A DNA stretch of 64,000 bases from Ferriphaselus sp. R-1 (GCF_000746095.1 NZ_JQKP01000008.1:55946-119945), one strand, 5' to 3'; counted from the first letter of the stretch, positions 8,559-17,122 are shown. Numbers and translations: made by a program. The notes: generated by a model from the sequence alone, not told the origin.

Positions 8559-8753
8559 CTAGGCGGGAAGATTCTCGTGATCGGCTTTCAGGCCTAGCTT
8601 TACGGCGATTTCATGCGCCTTGCCGTACTTGGCCTTAGCTTGACCATTTAGCACCCGATACACCTCACCACGGGTATAGCCATGAGTAGCGGCCCACTCG
8701 GTGAAGGTGATGCCGCGTTGATGAAACTGTTGTTTAACTTTTTCTGGGGTCAT
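8559..8753 (-). CDS. BcepMu gp16-like/Ner-like DNA-binding regulator
   Basis: This 64-residue protein fits the phage-associated BcepMu gp16 family: KQQFHQRGITFTEWAATHGYTRGEVYRVLNG, then GKAHEIAVKLGLK. These are small helix-turn-helix proteins at the head of the early operon, like Ner of Mu, thought to tune early and repressor promoters. It is the first gene leftward and is divergent from the repressor gene, with a 123-bp operator region between them. Confidence 0.82.
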   Translation of the reverse strand: MTPEKVKQQFHQRGITFTEWAATHGYTRGEVYRVLNGQAKAKYGKAHEIAVKLGLKADHENLPA

Positions 8754-8876
8754 TGTTATCGCCTCTCGTAGTGCAAAGATGATTTATGTTTGATGTGCGT
8801 AATTTACAACCATGTAAATAGCATGTCAACCAATTTGCGTGGTTTTATTTTTACTGTGACTTGAGAGTTGACTTGA
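8754..8876. promoter_or_regulatory. Divergent early/repressor control region
   Basis: This AT-rich spacer separates the leftward early operon from the rightward repressor gene. It holds a perfect inverted repeat ATTTAC-N6-GTAAAT at 8802-8819 and a short direct repeat of GACTTGA just before the repressor start. By analogy with Mu and lambdoid switches it should contain the early promoter and the operators for the repressor and the gp16-like protein. No footprint can be derived from sequence alone. Confidence 0.6.
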
Positions 8877-9551
8877 ATGAGAAATGACGAGCACTACTAC
8901 TCGGTGGCAGAGCTACTACAGCTCAAGCTTCCAAACTATCCGCTGACAAGGCAGGGATGGGATACGCTCGTCAAAAGAGATGGCTGGGAATTTCGAGAGG
9001 TTAAAGGTTTTGGTGGTCCGGGCGGCATACGTAGAGAATACATGCCGCCGAAAAATGTCATGTCTCTAATTGACAACCATGTAACTCTCGGCGTTAAAGA
9101 AATGCCCGGTGTCTATGTGAGCAACTCACTGGAGCCGGGGTTCATCGAAGTCCCCTGGGCAAGCGCGGCAGCGGGTCATGGTCGTGACAACAATAGCTCC
9201 GTGGCAAAGCTATCTCTACGCGAGGCGTGGATCCGCAGCGCACTGGGGATATCCCCAGCGCATCTTGGGTTAGTCACAGTCACGGGCGACTCTATGTACC
9301 CGACACTGGTGCATGGCGAGGTGGTGTGTGTGGATACCGGAGTCACAGAATTCAAGGACGATGCTTGCTACGTTATCAACATCGGTGGATTTGAGCGCAT
9401 CAAGCGCCTACAACTCATGACCAACGGCAATGTCCTCATCAAGAGCGACAATGACCACGTAGAGCCGGAAAATCTAACAATGGATGAAGCCATGTCACTC
9501 AAGGTGATCGGCCTAGTTTTGCCCGTGAAGCTTGGGTTTTTTAAACTGTAA
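8877..9551 (+). CDS. Phage repressor with S24 (LexA-like) peptidase domain
   Basis: The protein has 224 residues. The N-terminal region (about 5-60) matches the Mu repressor/transposase type DNA-binding domain (LTRQGWDTLVKRDGWEFREVKG, then GGPGGIRREYMP). The C-terminal S24 domain has the serine in TVTGDSMYP (S139) and the lysine in FERIKRL (K176). This joins a Mu-type operator binder to a LexA-type self-cleavage domain, so induction by RecA during DNA damage is likely, unlike Mu itself. It is the first rightward gene, divergent from the early operon. Confidence 0.88.
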   Translation: MRNDEHYYSVAELLQLKLPNYPLTRQGWDTLVKRDGWEFREVKGFGGPGGIRREYMPPKNVMSLIDNHVTLGVKEMPGVYVSNSLEPGFIEVPWASAAAGHGRDNNSSVAKLSLREAWIRSALGISPAHLGLVTVTGDSMYPTLVHGEVVCVDTGVTEFKDDACYVINIGGFERIKRLQLMTNGNVLIKSDNDHVEPENLTMDEAMSLKVIGLVLPVKLGFFKL

Positions 9552-9563
9552 TAGGGAGCAGAA

Positions 9564-10085
9564 ATGAGCAAGTTAATCGAGCAATTTAATTCCTATCCAC
9601 TTTGGGTAAAACTAATGCCTGCTTTGATCGTACTTCTCAGTGGCCTTTTGGCGGGTGCGCTTATCGATTTGAAAAAATTCAAGGCAACAGCGATGCCGGA
9701 TGTGCAAGCCTCGGTTTCCAAGCCCGCCAATCCTTCGGCAACATCCAAGGCTGAGGCAGAGAAGTGGTACCAAGATTTCAGAGCGGCCAAGGACAAAGTG
9801 TTTGATGGCCTATTTATCAAGAAAACTGACGAACATAGGCAATTCAACCAAGAAACGACACAGCTTACCCGCCGTGCTGAAGCACTTTTCGGCGAGCCAT
9901 TCACATCTGAAATTGCCGTGTGTACTCAGGCATCTATAAGCCTTCAGGAGGTCTGGAGGAATATCGCCGAAATTGGACGAACAGGAAATGTCGATGAAAC
10001 AGTTCCAAGCCATATTGCAGTGATGGCGTGGGGGGGCGGCGAAAAATACCCAGCCTGTCTTGATCAGATAGATAAATTGAAATAA
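9564..10085 (+). CDS. Single-pass membrane protein next to repressor (possible moron)
   Basis: The 173-residue protein has one N-terminal membrane segment (about 13-35, LWVKLMPALIVLLSGLLAGALI), then a soluble helical domain with two cysteines. GGGAGC lies eight bases before the ATG, 12 bases after the repressor. Base composition is visibly more AT-rich than in the structural genes. I do not recognise the family. Position between repressor and late promoter, where lysogenic conversion genes are common, suggests it is expressed in the lysogen. Confidence 0.6.
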   Translation: MSKLIEQFNSYPLWVKLMPALIVLLSGLLAGALIDLKKFKATAMPDVQASVSKPANPSATSKAEAEKWYQDFRAAKDKVFDGLFIKKTDEHRQFNQETTQLTRRAEALFGEPFTSEIAVCTQASISLQEVWRNIAEIGRTGNVDETVPSHIAVMAWGGGEKYPACLDQIDKLK

Positions 10086-10106
10086 TTCCTCTATGAAAGA
10101 ATCCAT

Positions 10107-10472
10107 ATGAAACGTGACTTTGAGCTAATCCGCAAAATCCTTCTAGTGGTCGAGGCTACTCCGGCTGGAACAACTCCCATCGAGGTTGATTCCGTGGAAG
10201 GCTACGACGAAGCCACGGTCTTAGGACACGTCGATCTGTTGATCGACGCGGGTCTGCTAGAAGGTCGCGTCCTTCGCAGCAACGAAGGCATTATCGGGGT
10301 AGCTATCCGTAAAATTACTTGGGACGGTTGTAATTTCCTTGATGCAGCAAGAGATAACGGCCTATGGAAAAAAGCATTTTCAACCGTAAAAGAAAAGGGC
10401 GGAGCCATGACTTTTGATGTTTTGACTGAGATGTTGAAACGCCTTGCACAGTCTGCGGCTGGCCTCTCTTGA
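10107..10472 (+). CDS. DUF2513 family protein
   Basis: The 121-residue protein matches the DUF2513 pattern: MKRDFELIRKILLVVE at the start, GYDEATVLGHVDLLIDAGLLEG in the middle, then ITWDGCNFLDAARDNGLWKKAFSTVKEKGGAMTFDVL. The fold looks like a winged helix. The family is common in phages and islands and has no established function. It follows the membrane protein gene by 21 bases on the same strand and may belong to the same lysogenic unit. Confidence 0.8.
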   Translation: MKRDFELIRKILLVVEATPAGTTPIEVDSVEGYDEATVLGHVDLLIDAGLLEGRVLRSNEGIIGVAIRKITWDGCNFLDAARDNGLWKKAFSTVKEKGGAMTFDVLTEMLKRLAQSAAGLS

Positions 10473-10623
10473 GGTCTTCGATGCAATGATAAATTTGCAT
10501 GGCACCGAACCTGAGCGCCTCTTTGCCAACCGGGTCTGTTTCGTCGCTTCCATTGCAGGCCATAACTGTCATTCGATGCGTCCAAAAGTCAATTAACACT
10601 TGCTGGTTGTCGGTATTTTGCAT
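10315..10623 (-). CDS. Possible small convergent ORF
   Basis: The ORF encodes 102 residues. Its 5' half (10473-10623) lies outside any other gene and reads like a plausible protein (MQNTDNQQVLIDFWTHRM, then FGAMQIYHCIEDLKRG). The 3' half overlaps the DUF2513 gene in antisense and looks less natural. AGGA lies about ten bases before the ATG. It may be a real short gene or only the filler of the gap before the late promoter. Confidence 0.3.
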   Translation of the reverse strand: MQNTDNQQVLIDFWTHRMTVMACNGSDETDPVGKEALRFGAMQIYHCIEDLKRGQPQTVQGVSTSQSKHQKSWLRPFLLRLKMLFSIGRYLLLHQGNYNRPK

Positions 10624-10681
10624 GGTATCGCCATCCTATTTTCAGTAGCCTTATTGAATAGCATTCACCGCCCAGCATCAG

Positions 10682-10701
10682 GGCGGGAAACATTTCCCGC
10701 C
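10682..10701 (+). promoter_or_regulatory. Late-promoter palindrome (Plys-like) upstream of amidase
   Basis: GGCGGGAAA-N2-TTTCCCGCC, a perfect inverted repeat, lies 56 bp upstream of the amidase ATG. It is identical, read in the direction of transcription, to the site at 367-386 before gpI. A TAATCT element about 28 bases downstream could serve as the -10. It is probably the Mor-type activator site for the rightward late operon. Confidence 0.75.
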
Positions 10702-10757
10702 TCATAACCCAACTCGCGCGCGCGTAATCTCCCACCATCAACTGATGGGAGGCCGCG

Positions 10758-11282
10758 ATGGCTCGCAAGATCGAACGTATCGTCATTCACTGCTCGGATA
10801 GCCCGAACGGTCGCACTTTATTCACCGGTAAGCCCGGCGACAAGAACTTCACCACCCCGCTGCACGAGATCGACAACTGGCACCGCGTGCGTGGCTTCAA
10901 GCGTCTGTCTGGTTGGCGTCGGGTGCAAGAGCCAACCCTTACCAGCATCGGTTACCATTTCCTGATCTATGTCGCTGGGGCGGTAGTCGGTGCGCGCCAT
11001 GTGGACGAGATCGGCGCGCACGCTCAGGGCTACAACGCCACCTCGCTGGGCATCTGCATCATTGGCAAAGACAAGTTCACCCGCGCCCAGTGGGAAGCCC
11101 TGAAGCGCCTGATCGAAAGCCTGCAAGCCAGCTATCCAGGCGTGGAAATCGTCGGCCATCGTGGCCTGCCCGGCGTGAGCAAAACCTGCCCGAATTTCGA
11201 CGTGGCCGCATGGCTGGCGGGCGGCAAGCAGCCGCTGGCTGGGCATGTGCTGCTGGATGAGTCGGTGGGGAGCGTAGCGTGA
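10758..11282 (+). CDS. Phage endolysin, N-acetylmuramoyl-L-alanine amidase
   Basis: The 174-residue protein is of the amidase_2/PGRP fold that cuts the bond between muramic acid and the stem peptide. Visible family features are VIHCSDSP (H11), IGYHFLI (H67), GHRGLPGVSKTCPNFD (H134, C144), supplying zinc ligands and the catalytic site. There is no signal peptide, so export depends on the holin encoded next. GGGAGG precedes the ATG. It is the first gene of the rightward late operon. Confidence 0.93.
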   Translation: MARKIERIVIHCSDSPNGRTLFTGKPGDKNFTTPLHEIDNWHRVRGFKRLSGWRRVQEPTLTSIGYHFLIYVAGAVVGARHVDEIGAHAQGYNATSLGICIIGKDKFTRAQWEALKRLIESLQASYPGVEIVGHRGLPGVSKTCPNFDVAAWLAGGKQPLAGHVLLDESVGSVA

Positions 11283-11830
11283 ACGAACTCCTCAAAACCA
11301 TTCTCCCCTGGATCGGCGCCGCCGCCACTGGCAACGTCCCGCAGCTGGTCGGCATGGCTGCCACGGCCATCGGTCAGGCCATCGGCGTAGAGGTCGAGCC
11401 CAACCAGCGCGCTATCCAGCAAGCCGTGGCCTCAGCCACGCCCGAACAACTCGCCATGCTGCGTCAGGCGGACAACGACTTCGCCCTCAAGATGCAGTCG
11501 CTCGGCTTCGCCAATCTGGAAGAGCTGGAGCGTGTCGCCGCCGGTGATCGCAAAGATGCCCGCGCCCGCGATGTCTCCCTGCATCTGGCGGGGTATCGCA
11601 ACCAACGCGCTGATTTGATGGTGATCGCCGATGTCATTGGCCTGATCGCCTGTCTGGTGGTGCTGGCGGTGTATCGGAACGAGATTCCGCCCGAAGTGAT
11701 TACCCTGCTCACCACCGTCGCCAGCCTGTTTGGCCTATGCCTGCGCGATGCACATCAGTTCGAATTCGGCAGCTCGCGTGGCTCGCGCGACAAAGACGAG
11801 CTGCTGGCCAAAGCTCCCTCCATCAAGTAG
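11279..11830 (+). CDS. Holin of the 3TM family
   Basis: The 183-residue protein has an N-terminal hydrophobic stretch (LPWIGAAATGNVPQLVGMAA), a helical middle with the ATPEQLAMLRQADNDFALKMQ pattern typical of 3TM holins, and two C-terminal membrane segments (about 115-160). It starts with GTG overlapping the amidase stop (GTGA), so the lysis pair is coupled. Holins form membrane lesions that release the endolysin at the end of infection. Confidence 0.82.
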   Translation: MNELLKTILPWIGAAATGNVPQLVGMAATAIGQAIGVEVEPNQRAIQQAVASATPEQLAMLRQADNDFALKMQSLGFANLEELERVAAGDRKDARARDVSLHLAGYRNQRADLMVIADVIGLIACLVVLAVYRNEIPPEVITLLTTVASLFGLCLRDAHQFEFGSSRGSRDKDELLAKAPSIK

Positions 11831-11838
11831 TAATTGAT

Positions 11839-14800
11839 ATGTCTATTCCAACCGTCCCCGTCTCGATATTGCTGCATGACCAAAGCGGTCTTCCGATGGC
11901 GGGCGTACGCATCACGGCGATGCTTAATCGCAATGAGTTGTACAACGGGGTGGTGGTGCCAAAAGAAGCGGCTGTAACTACTGATGCATCTGGTGGCGCC
12001 GTATTGAATCTTTTTCCCAACCAGCTGGGTACACAGCAATCGCAATACGTGATCAAGATTCAGCACGGTGGTAAGTCAAATCAATATACCGCTACCGTGC
12101 CCAATGCGCCGTGCGAGCTGAAAAATATTATCGACATGCCTGCTTACCCAGGTAAGCCAGACGGGCAACTGGCGATAGATGCCGCCATTGCAGCGGCAGG
12201 GCAGGCTGGAGTATATGCAACTGCATCGGGCAGTAGCGCGAGCGCTGCGCATACCTCGGAGCTGAACTCAGCCACCTATGAAGCCGGAGCGCTAAGCCAT
12301 AAGAACGCCGCCGCGCTGAGCGAGGGCAACGCGCACACCTCGGAACTTGCCGCCGCCACCCATGAAGCCGAAGCGCTGGCACACAAGAACGCTGCCGCCG
12401 CAGATCGCGTAGCAACCGCAGCAGACAAAGTAGCCACCGACACTGATCGCACACAGACCGCCGCCGACCGCGCTCAGGTGGCGCTTGATGCCGCCGCGAC
12501 CGCAGGCAATGCTACTGCTACCGCTGCCGACCGCACGCAAACTGGGCTGGATCGCACGGCCACGGGTGCAGATCGTACCGCCGTAGCCGCTGACAAGGCC
12601 ACCGTAGCGCTAAACAAAACATCGGTTGATGGCACTGCCGTGGCTGTGTCCGCCAATGCCGCTACTGCGACCACCAAAGCCAACGAATCCGTCTCCGCCC
12701 GTGACCAAGCCATCGCAGCCAAGGATCAAGCTCTTGCCGCTTGGGTATCTGCCATGCAGCCAGCCGAAACGCTGCCAGCAATCAGCAAGACGTTCCACAC
12801 TTCAACCACCATCGTTCAGCAGATCGTCTATGACGCTCGCCAAGACTCTGACGGCGGCCAGTGGCGTAAACGCTGCCAGAATACGAGCTGGTACAAGGAG
12901 ACAATTAACAGTAAGTGGCTGGGTGAGGCGGCTACCGCAGCAGCGGCTTGGGGTCTGACGGGCGCAGTGACTGGCGCGTATTTCCACAACACGACCGATG
13001 GCAAGTTCTACACGCTGGGAGCTGCATCGCCTACCGTCGCTGAAACCTTCCTAGGTAATCGCCGAGAGTTCCCTGAATCCGGCATTGCATTGATCGATAC
13101 GATTACGGGAGTTGCGCGTGTCTGTGTGTACGACACGACTGATCCAACCGTTCCGATGTGGCGCGTGTTTTCCTATGCTGGTAAAACGATCACATCGGTG
13201 GCCTATCGAAATGGCTGGCTGATCGTGGGTACATCTACCGGCCTATTCGTGGAAAAATTGATCTCAGACGATGTCGGTCTGGCCGAAAAATACACTACGG
13301 CAACGACACCAGCGATTATCAGCAACACTATCAACTCCGTCGCAATGACCGTCGTCGCCGATGCGCCTATCGACATAGCGACTGGATTGCCTGTGCCGAC
13401 GATTGCAGTAGCTACGGCTGGTGGCGTGAGTGTGATTAGGCACGACGGAGTGGTGGTGAATAGCGCCTCTATTGCAGTTTCTAATGCCATCCGCATAGAT
13501 AAGTTACGCAGGGTCTGCGTTCAAAACTATGGCAGCGAATGGTATATGTCGGCAGCTATGCCTTTATCCGCATCGTTTGCGCTAACGGGCACATTTTATG
13601 CCAACAGGTTCCAGCCCGTTGGGTACAGCATCTCCGCTGCCCAAGAGGGAGCGCTTGCAACAGCTAATGGTGGGGTTTTGAAGTATGTACCTAGTGACTC
13701 CCAATCAAATGGACTAGCAGCACGTATTACCAACACCTACAACTCTGGCTGGCAGGTAGGCGACTCCCGTGGCGCATGGCTGGCTGATTCGGTGGCTGAG
13801 ACGGTGAGTGCGCCTGAGTTGGTTGTAAATGGAACTTTCAATACTGACGTAAGTGGGTGGTCGGTTCCTGCATCTGGAAATGGCAGTTCAGGCACAGTCT
13901 CATGGGGTGCGGCAGGAGGTTTGACGATTACGAGGGACGCAGTGGTTGGTAATGTGTACGTTGCGGCTCAACAGATCGTGTCCGTAGTCGTAGGTAAGAC
14001 ATACATTTTCAAAATTGCACGAACTAGTGCCCCACTTGCAGGTGCAGCGGCGCATCTAGGTAACTTTCAGGGGGACTCTTCACTAGGAGCGAATATCGGA
14101 TTAAATGTTTCACAAGGAGTACAACAATCCTACACGTTTATAGCTACATCAAGCTCCCTATACATCACCGTGTTTTGCGGCTTCGCAACTCCTAATGTAT
14201 CCGCAACCTTCGACAACATCTCCGTCAAAGAAGTCGCAGCAGATCGCTCAGTAAAGAACAACGGTCTCGGCATCGTCGGCTCACTCACAAAATCCGCAGT
14301 AGCTACTGGCGCTCAACTGATGGCGTGGTCTGGCTTCAGTGCAGCCAATTACCTAGAGCAGCCTTATTCTGCCAATCTCGATTTCGGGACGGGGGATTTT
14401 TGCTTTCCTATGTGGGTCTATGCAACCGCTGCCAATCAAACTGCTACGCTATTCACGCGATGTCCAGTGGCTTTATCAGGCAACGCATTGGCGCTGAATC
14501 TGGTGGCAGGCTTGTTGCAGTTAGGTAGGTCAATCGCTGGTGCAGCTTTTACCAATACCACCTTTGGCTATACGTTACCTGTCAACGCTTGGACGCTGGT
14601 TAATCTTGCCAGAGTCTCAGGGGTAATTTCACTGCGTATCAATGGCGTTCAACAAGCCACGACCATTGCCGACACCAACAACTATACCAACGCCTCGGCA
14701 GTGTTTACCGCAGGCACTGACTACACCCACGCTGCACCGTTCACTGGGTCTATGGCTCTAGTGCGATCCTCTGCCACGCCAGCAAGTGCAGAGCAAGGTC

Positions 14801-15348
14801 TGTTCCGCTACGAAACAGAGCGAAAGCTATTTGAACCGAATGCACAGTGCCTTATCGACGGAACCTCAACAGGCGTGACTGCTCTGGCTGCCGATGATGT
14901 AACTGACCTAATTCACGTTGGCACTTCTTGGGGGCGCAGCACATTCAAAAACCTGATACGAGTCGAGTCTGAAGCTACCACCAACGGTGCTGCTAAATCT
15001 TACTCTGTGTATGACAAACAGCTCATCCAAGCAGGTGCGACTGGCTCGAAAATCACCGTGCCAGCCAAGTCCATCAGAGATGAGCTGAACCGTGCAGCCG
15101 AGCAAGCGGCCATCCTGGGACTCAAGCCGCAGCCAGTGGATTTCACCGCTACAGCAGGCCAGACCGCGTTCAAGCTGCCGCTGGGAATGAAGCCGCTAAA
15201 TGAGGTGATGAAGAACGGCACTAGCTTAAGGCTAACCACCAGCTACACCACCTCGTTCGATGGATTCTGCTGGTCAATCAATCTAGTCGCTGCCGCCGCC
15301 CTGAATGACTGGGTGCAGGTGATGTGCGTGAGGGAGAATAAGCAATGA
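11839..15348 (+). CDS. Giant tail fibre/receptor-binding protein
   Basis: The 1169-residue protein starts with an Ig-like or carboxypeptidase-like domain (about 1-110, PVSILLHDQSGLPMAGVRI). A long Ala/Thr/Asp-rich coiled coil of repeated AADR/ADKV-type units follows (about 115-310). Then come beta-rich regions, a carbohydrate-binding-like module (about 655-800, NGTFNTDVSGW) and a LamG-like lectin domain (about 825-980). The C-terminal part may bind the fibre tip or a chaperone. Unlike in Mu, the gene sits between holin and terminase, not at the tail end of the late region. The ATG at 11839 was chosen after a weak spacer; upstream in-frame codons overlap the holin. Confidence 0.82.
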   Translation: MSIPTVPVSILLHDQSGLPMAGVRITAMLNRNELYNGVVVPKEAAVTTDASGGAVLNLFPNQLGTQQSQYVIKIQHGGKSNQYTATVPNAPCELKNIIDMPAYPGKPDGQLAIDAAIAAAGQAGVYATASGSSASAAHTSELNSATYEAGALSHKNAAALSEGNAHTSELAAATHEAEALAHKNAAAADRVATAADKVATDTDRTQTAADRAQVALDAAATAGNATATAADRTQTGLDRTATGADRTAVAADKATVALNKTSVDGTAVAVSANAATATTKANESVSARDQAIAAKDQALAAWVSAMQPAETLPAISKTFHTSTTIVQQIVYDARQDSDGGQWRKRCQNTSWYKETINSKWLGEAATAAAAWGLTGAVTGAYFHNTTDGKFYTLGAASPTVAETFLGNRREFPESGIALIDTITGVARVCVYDTTDPTVPMWRVFSYAGKTITSVAYRNGWLIVGTSTGLFVEKLISDDVGLAEKYTTATTPAIISNTINSVAMTVVADAPIDIATGLPVPTIAVATAGGVSVIRHDGVVVNSASIAVSNAIRIDKLRRVCVQNYGSEWYMSAAMPLSASFALTGTFYANRFQPVGYSISAAQEGALATANGGVLKYVPSDSQSNGLAARITNTYNSGWQVGDSRGAWLADSVAETVSAPELVVNGTFNTDVSGWSVPASGNGSSGTVSWGAAGGLTITRDAVVGNVYVAAQQIVSVVVGKTYIFKIARTSAPLAGAAAHLGNFQGDSSLGANIGLNVSQGVQQSYTFIATSSSLYITVFCGFATPNVSATFDNISVKEVAADRSVKNNGLGIVGSLTKSAVATGAQLMAWSGFSAANYLEQPYSANLDFGTGDFCFPMWVYATAANQTATLFTRCPVALSGNALALNLVAGLLQLGRSIAGAAFTNTTFGYTLPVNAWTLVNLARVSGVISLRINGVQQATTIADTNNYTNASAVFTAGTDYTHAAPFTGSMALVRSSATPASAEQGLFRYETERKLFEPNAQCLIDGTSTGVTALAADDVTDLIHVGTSWGRSTFKNLIRVESEATTNGAAKSYSVYDKQLIQAGATGSKITVPAKSIRDELNRAAEQAAILGLKPQPVDFTATAGQTAFKLPLGMKPLNEVMKNGTSLRLTTSYTTSFDGFCWSINLVAAAALNDWVQVMCVRENKQ

Positions 15349-15638
15349 TTTACATCGACGACCTACCCGATGACGTAGCCATCAACCAGCGCGTGATCGA
15401 TGCAATCCGCTCGACGTATTCCGAGTCGCAGGAATTGAAGGTCATGCGAATGGCGCTGGCCTACCCGAACGACGCAGAAGCACAGGCGAGATTTGCTGAA
15501 TACAACACGTTCGTGGAACAGGTCAGGGTAGAGGCGGCTAAGGCGAGGGTTGGCGTGGTGGCATTGGCGGAACAGAGGGCGATTGAGGCTGCACAAGCCG
15601 CTCAGACACCGCCTACAGTTGAGGTGCCCGCACCGTGA
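15345..15638 (+). CDS. Small protein coupled to the tail fibre gene
   Basis: This 97-residue, mostly helical protein (MIYIDDLPDDVAINQRVIDAIR, then an Ala-rich helix and Pro-rich tail) overlaps the fibre stop as ATGA. Position suggests a tail fibre assembly chaperone, but I see no match to the known Tfa family. Function therefore remains inferred from coupling. Confidence 0.6.
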   Translation: MIYIDDLPDDVAINQRVIDAIRSTYSESQELKVMRMALAYPNDAEAQARFAEYNTFVEQVRVEAAKARVGVVALAEQRAIEAAQAAQTPPTVEVPAP

Positions 15639-15874
15639 AGCGCATCAAATACTACGCCTGCCTAATCTCCGCCTTCGTGACAGGCGGCATCGGGTCAGCG
15701 TGGTGGCACGGGGATGTGCGCTGGCTGCTAGGGTTTTTCTGCGCAGGGGTAATTATATCTGCGCTGACTCTGATGGGAGCCGATGAGCGCATCGGGACGT
15801 GGCATTACGTGATGGTAGTGGTTTTTTCAATTTCAATATTGATTATTGGCTGGATAGGAGGATTTTGTGGGTGA
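15635..15874 (+). CDS. Small phage membrane protein, three TM segments
   Basis: The 79-residue protein has hydrophobic stretches at about 6-22, 30-47 and 57-77. It starts with GTG overlapping the upstream stop (GTGA). Together with the next gene it could form a second holin or antiholin pair; the three-helix layout fits but no family is recognised. Confidence 0.6.
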   Translation: MKRIKYYACLISAFVTGGIGSAWWHGDVRWLLGFFCAGVIISALTLMGADERIGTWHYVMVVVFSISILIIGWIGGFCG

Positions 15875-16286
15875 TAAAGACAACGGGTTAGACAGCGGCG
15901 GTGTAAGCAACGCCCAGATCATGCGCAGTATTGGTGAGCTGACTGGCTCGGTGCAGGCCCTGCATCAGGGATTAACCGCACGCATCGAAGACATGCGCGC
16001 TGATATTCGGCGACTGGATCAAGCGTCGAATGATCGGATGAATCGGATTGAAGACAATTTAACCGACAAGATTAAAGATCAAGGCGATGGCATCAATAAG
16101 CGCATTGATGATTTGGAGCTGAATGTCGGTGACAAGATCAAAGGCCTCGGCACCCGCGTGACCGCGCTGGAGAATGAGGACAAGAAGATCATCGAGAAAG
16201 TGGCCAAGCTCAGTGCGCTGGGTGGCGGGGTCGGCGGCGCGCTGGCGGCGGCAATGGTTGAACTGATCAAGCACATCCCACACTGA
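15867..16286 (+). CDS. Coiled-coil protein with C-terminal membrane segment
   Basis: The 139-residue protein has a long charged helix (about 20-110, with repeated RxxDxxxN and KIKxxGxxI units) and a C-terminal hydrophobic segment (GGGVGGALAAAMVELIKHI). This is the layout of haemolysin XhlA-like and Mu gp25-like accessory proteins that lie between lysis and head genes. It starts with GTG at 15867, overlapping the upstream gene, and its stop overlaps the next ATG (TGATG). Confidence 0.6.
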   Translation: MGDKDNGLDSGGVSNAQIMRSIGELTGSVQALHQGLTARIEDMRADIRRLDQASNDRMNRIEDNLTDKIKDQGDGINKRIDDLELNVGDKIKGLGTRVTALENEDKKIIEKVAKLSALGGGVGGALAAAMVELIKHIPH

Positions 16287-16780
16287 TGGCTCACTCTCAA
16301 GACACCCGCGACCGCGTGCGCCAGCTCTACGTTGAGGGGCTTCCTCTCAATGGAGCCGCTGTATCGTGCGGCGTGAGCTACGACACTGCGCGTGACTGGA
16401 AGTCTGCTGCCAAGAAGAAAGGCGATGACTGGGACACAGCGCGCACAGCCTATAAGATCAGTGGTGCCGGGATTGATGATCTTAACCAGCAGCTGGTGGA
16501 AGATTTCGCCCGCCAAGTCATCACCACTACACGCGAGCTGGAAGAGTCGAAAATTCCAGCGGCGCAGAAGGCCCAGCTGCTCGCCCAGCTGGCCGATGCC
16601 TATGCCAAGTTCAGCAAGGCGTTCGCGCGGGTGAATCCGCAGTTTTCTGGACTGTCGGTCGCTTTGGACACGCTCAAGACCATCGCCGACCACCTGCGTC
16701 TAAAAGACCCCGCCGCTTTGAAAGCACTGCAACCGCACTTTGAAGAGGTGGGAGCGATCCTTGGGAAGCGGTATTCCTGA
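16286..16780 (+). CDS. DUF1804 family, Mu gp27-like small terminase
   Basis: The 164-residue protein has an N-terminal helix-turn-helix (TRDRVRQLYVEGLPLNGAAVSCGVSYDTARDWK) and a helical C-terminal part (QKAQLLAQLADAYAKFSKA). This matches DUF1804, the gp27 family that precedes the large terminase in Mu-like phages and is thought to recognise the packaging start. It overlaps the upstream gene by one base. Confidence 0.85.
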   Translation: MAHSQDTRDRVRQLYVEGLPLNGAAVSCGVSYDTARDWKSAAKKKGDDWDTARTAYKISGAGIDDLNQQLVEDFARQVITTTRELEESKIPAAQKAQLLAQLADAYAKFSKAFARVNPQFSGLSVALDTLKTIADHLRLKDPAALKALQPHFEEVGAILGKRYS

Positions 16781-16803
16781 CAATCATTTATAGGAGAAAC
16801 ACT

Positions 16804-17112
16804 ATGACAACGCTGAAACTACTGCTGGACGCGCTGCACGAGAGCACCGACCTTTCCTCGGCAGAAGAGATCAAGAGCGCGGTCGCGCTAATTATCGAAG
16901 TGCAGTCGATGGACAGCGCGGAACGTGACTGCATTCGTGCTGGCTACAAGTACGGCCCGCTATTCGACGGAGATGTGCCAAGCAAGGGAGGACGCGACCA
17001 GCTGCTAGAAAAGGGCTATATGGCTAAGGTGGTCGTGAAAGGCGAGGACGGCTACAACGCCTGCACTAACAAAGGGGCGTGGGCTTACAGACTGCTGGAA
17101 GCAGGCGCATAA
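16804..17112 (+). CDS. Hypothetical protein inserted between terminase subunits
   Basis: The 102-residue protein has an acidic helical N-terminus and a basic middle (GRDQLLEKGYMAKVVVKGEDGYNACTNKG). AGGAG precedes the ATG by seven bases. It splits the usual gp27-gp28 pair. I do not recognise the family; it may be a packaging accessory or a passenger gene. Confidence 0.6.
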   Translation: MTTLKLLLDALHESTDLSSAEEIKSAVALIIEVQSMDSAERDCIRAGYKYGPLFDGDVPSKGGRDQLLEKGYMAKVVVKGEDGYNACTNKGAWAYRLLEAGA

Positions 17113-17122
17113 CTGAATCAAT

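Noticed and set aside
11839..15348. Invertible fibre segment of the Mu G type
   Set aside because: No inverted recombination sites, second fibre C-terminus or Gin-like invertase gene are seen near the fibre gene.
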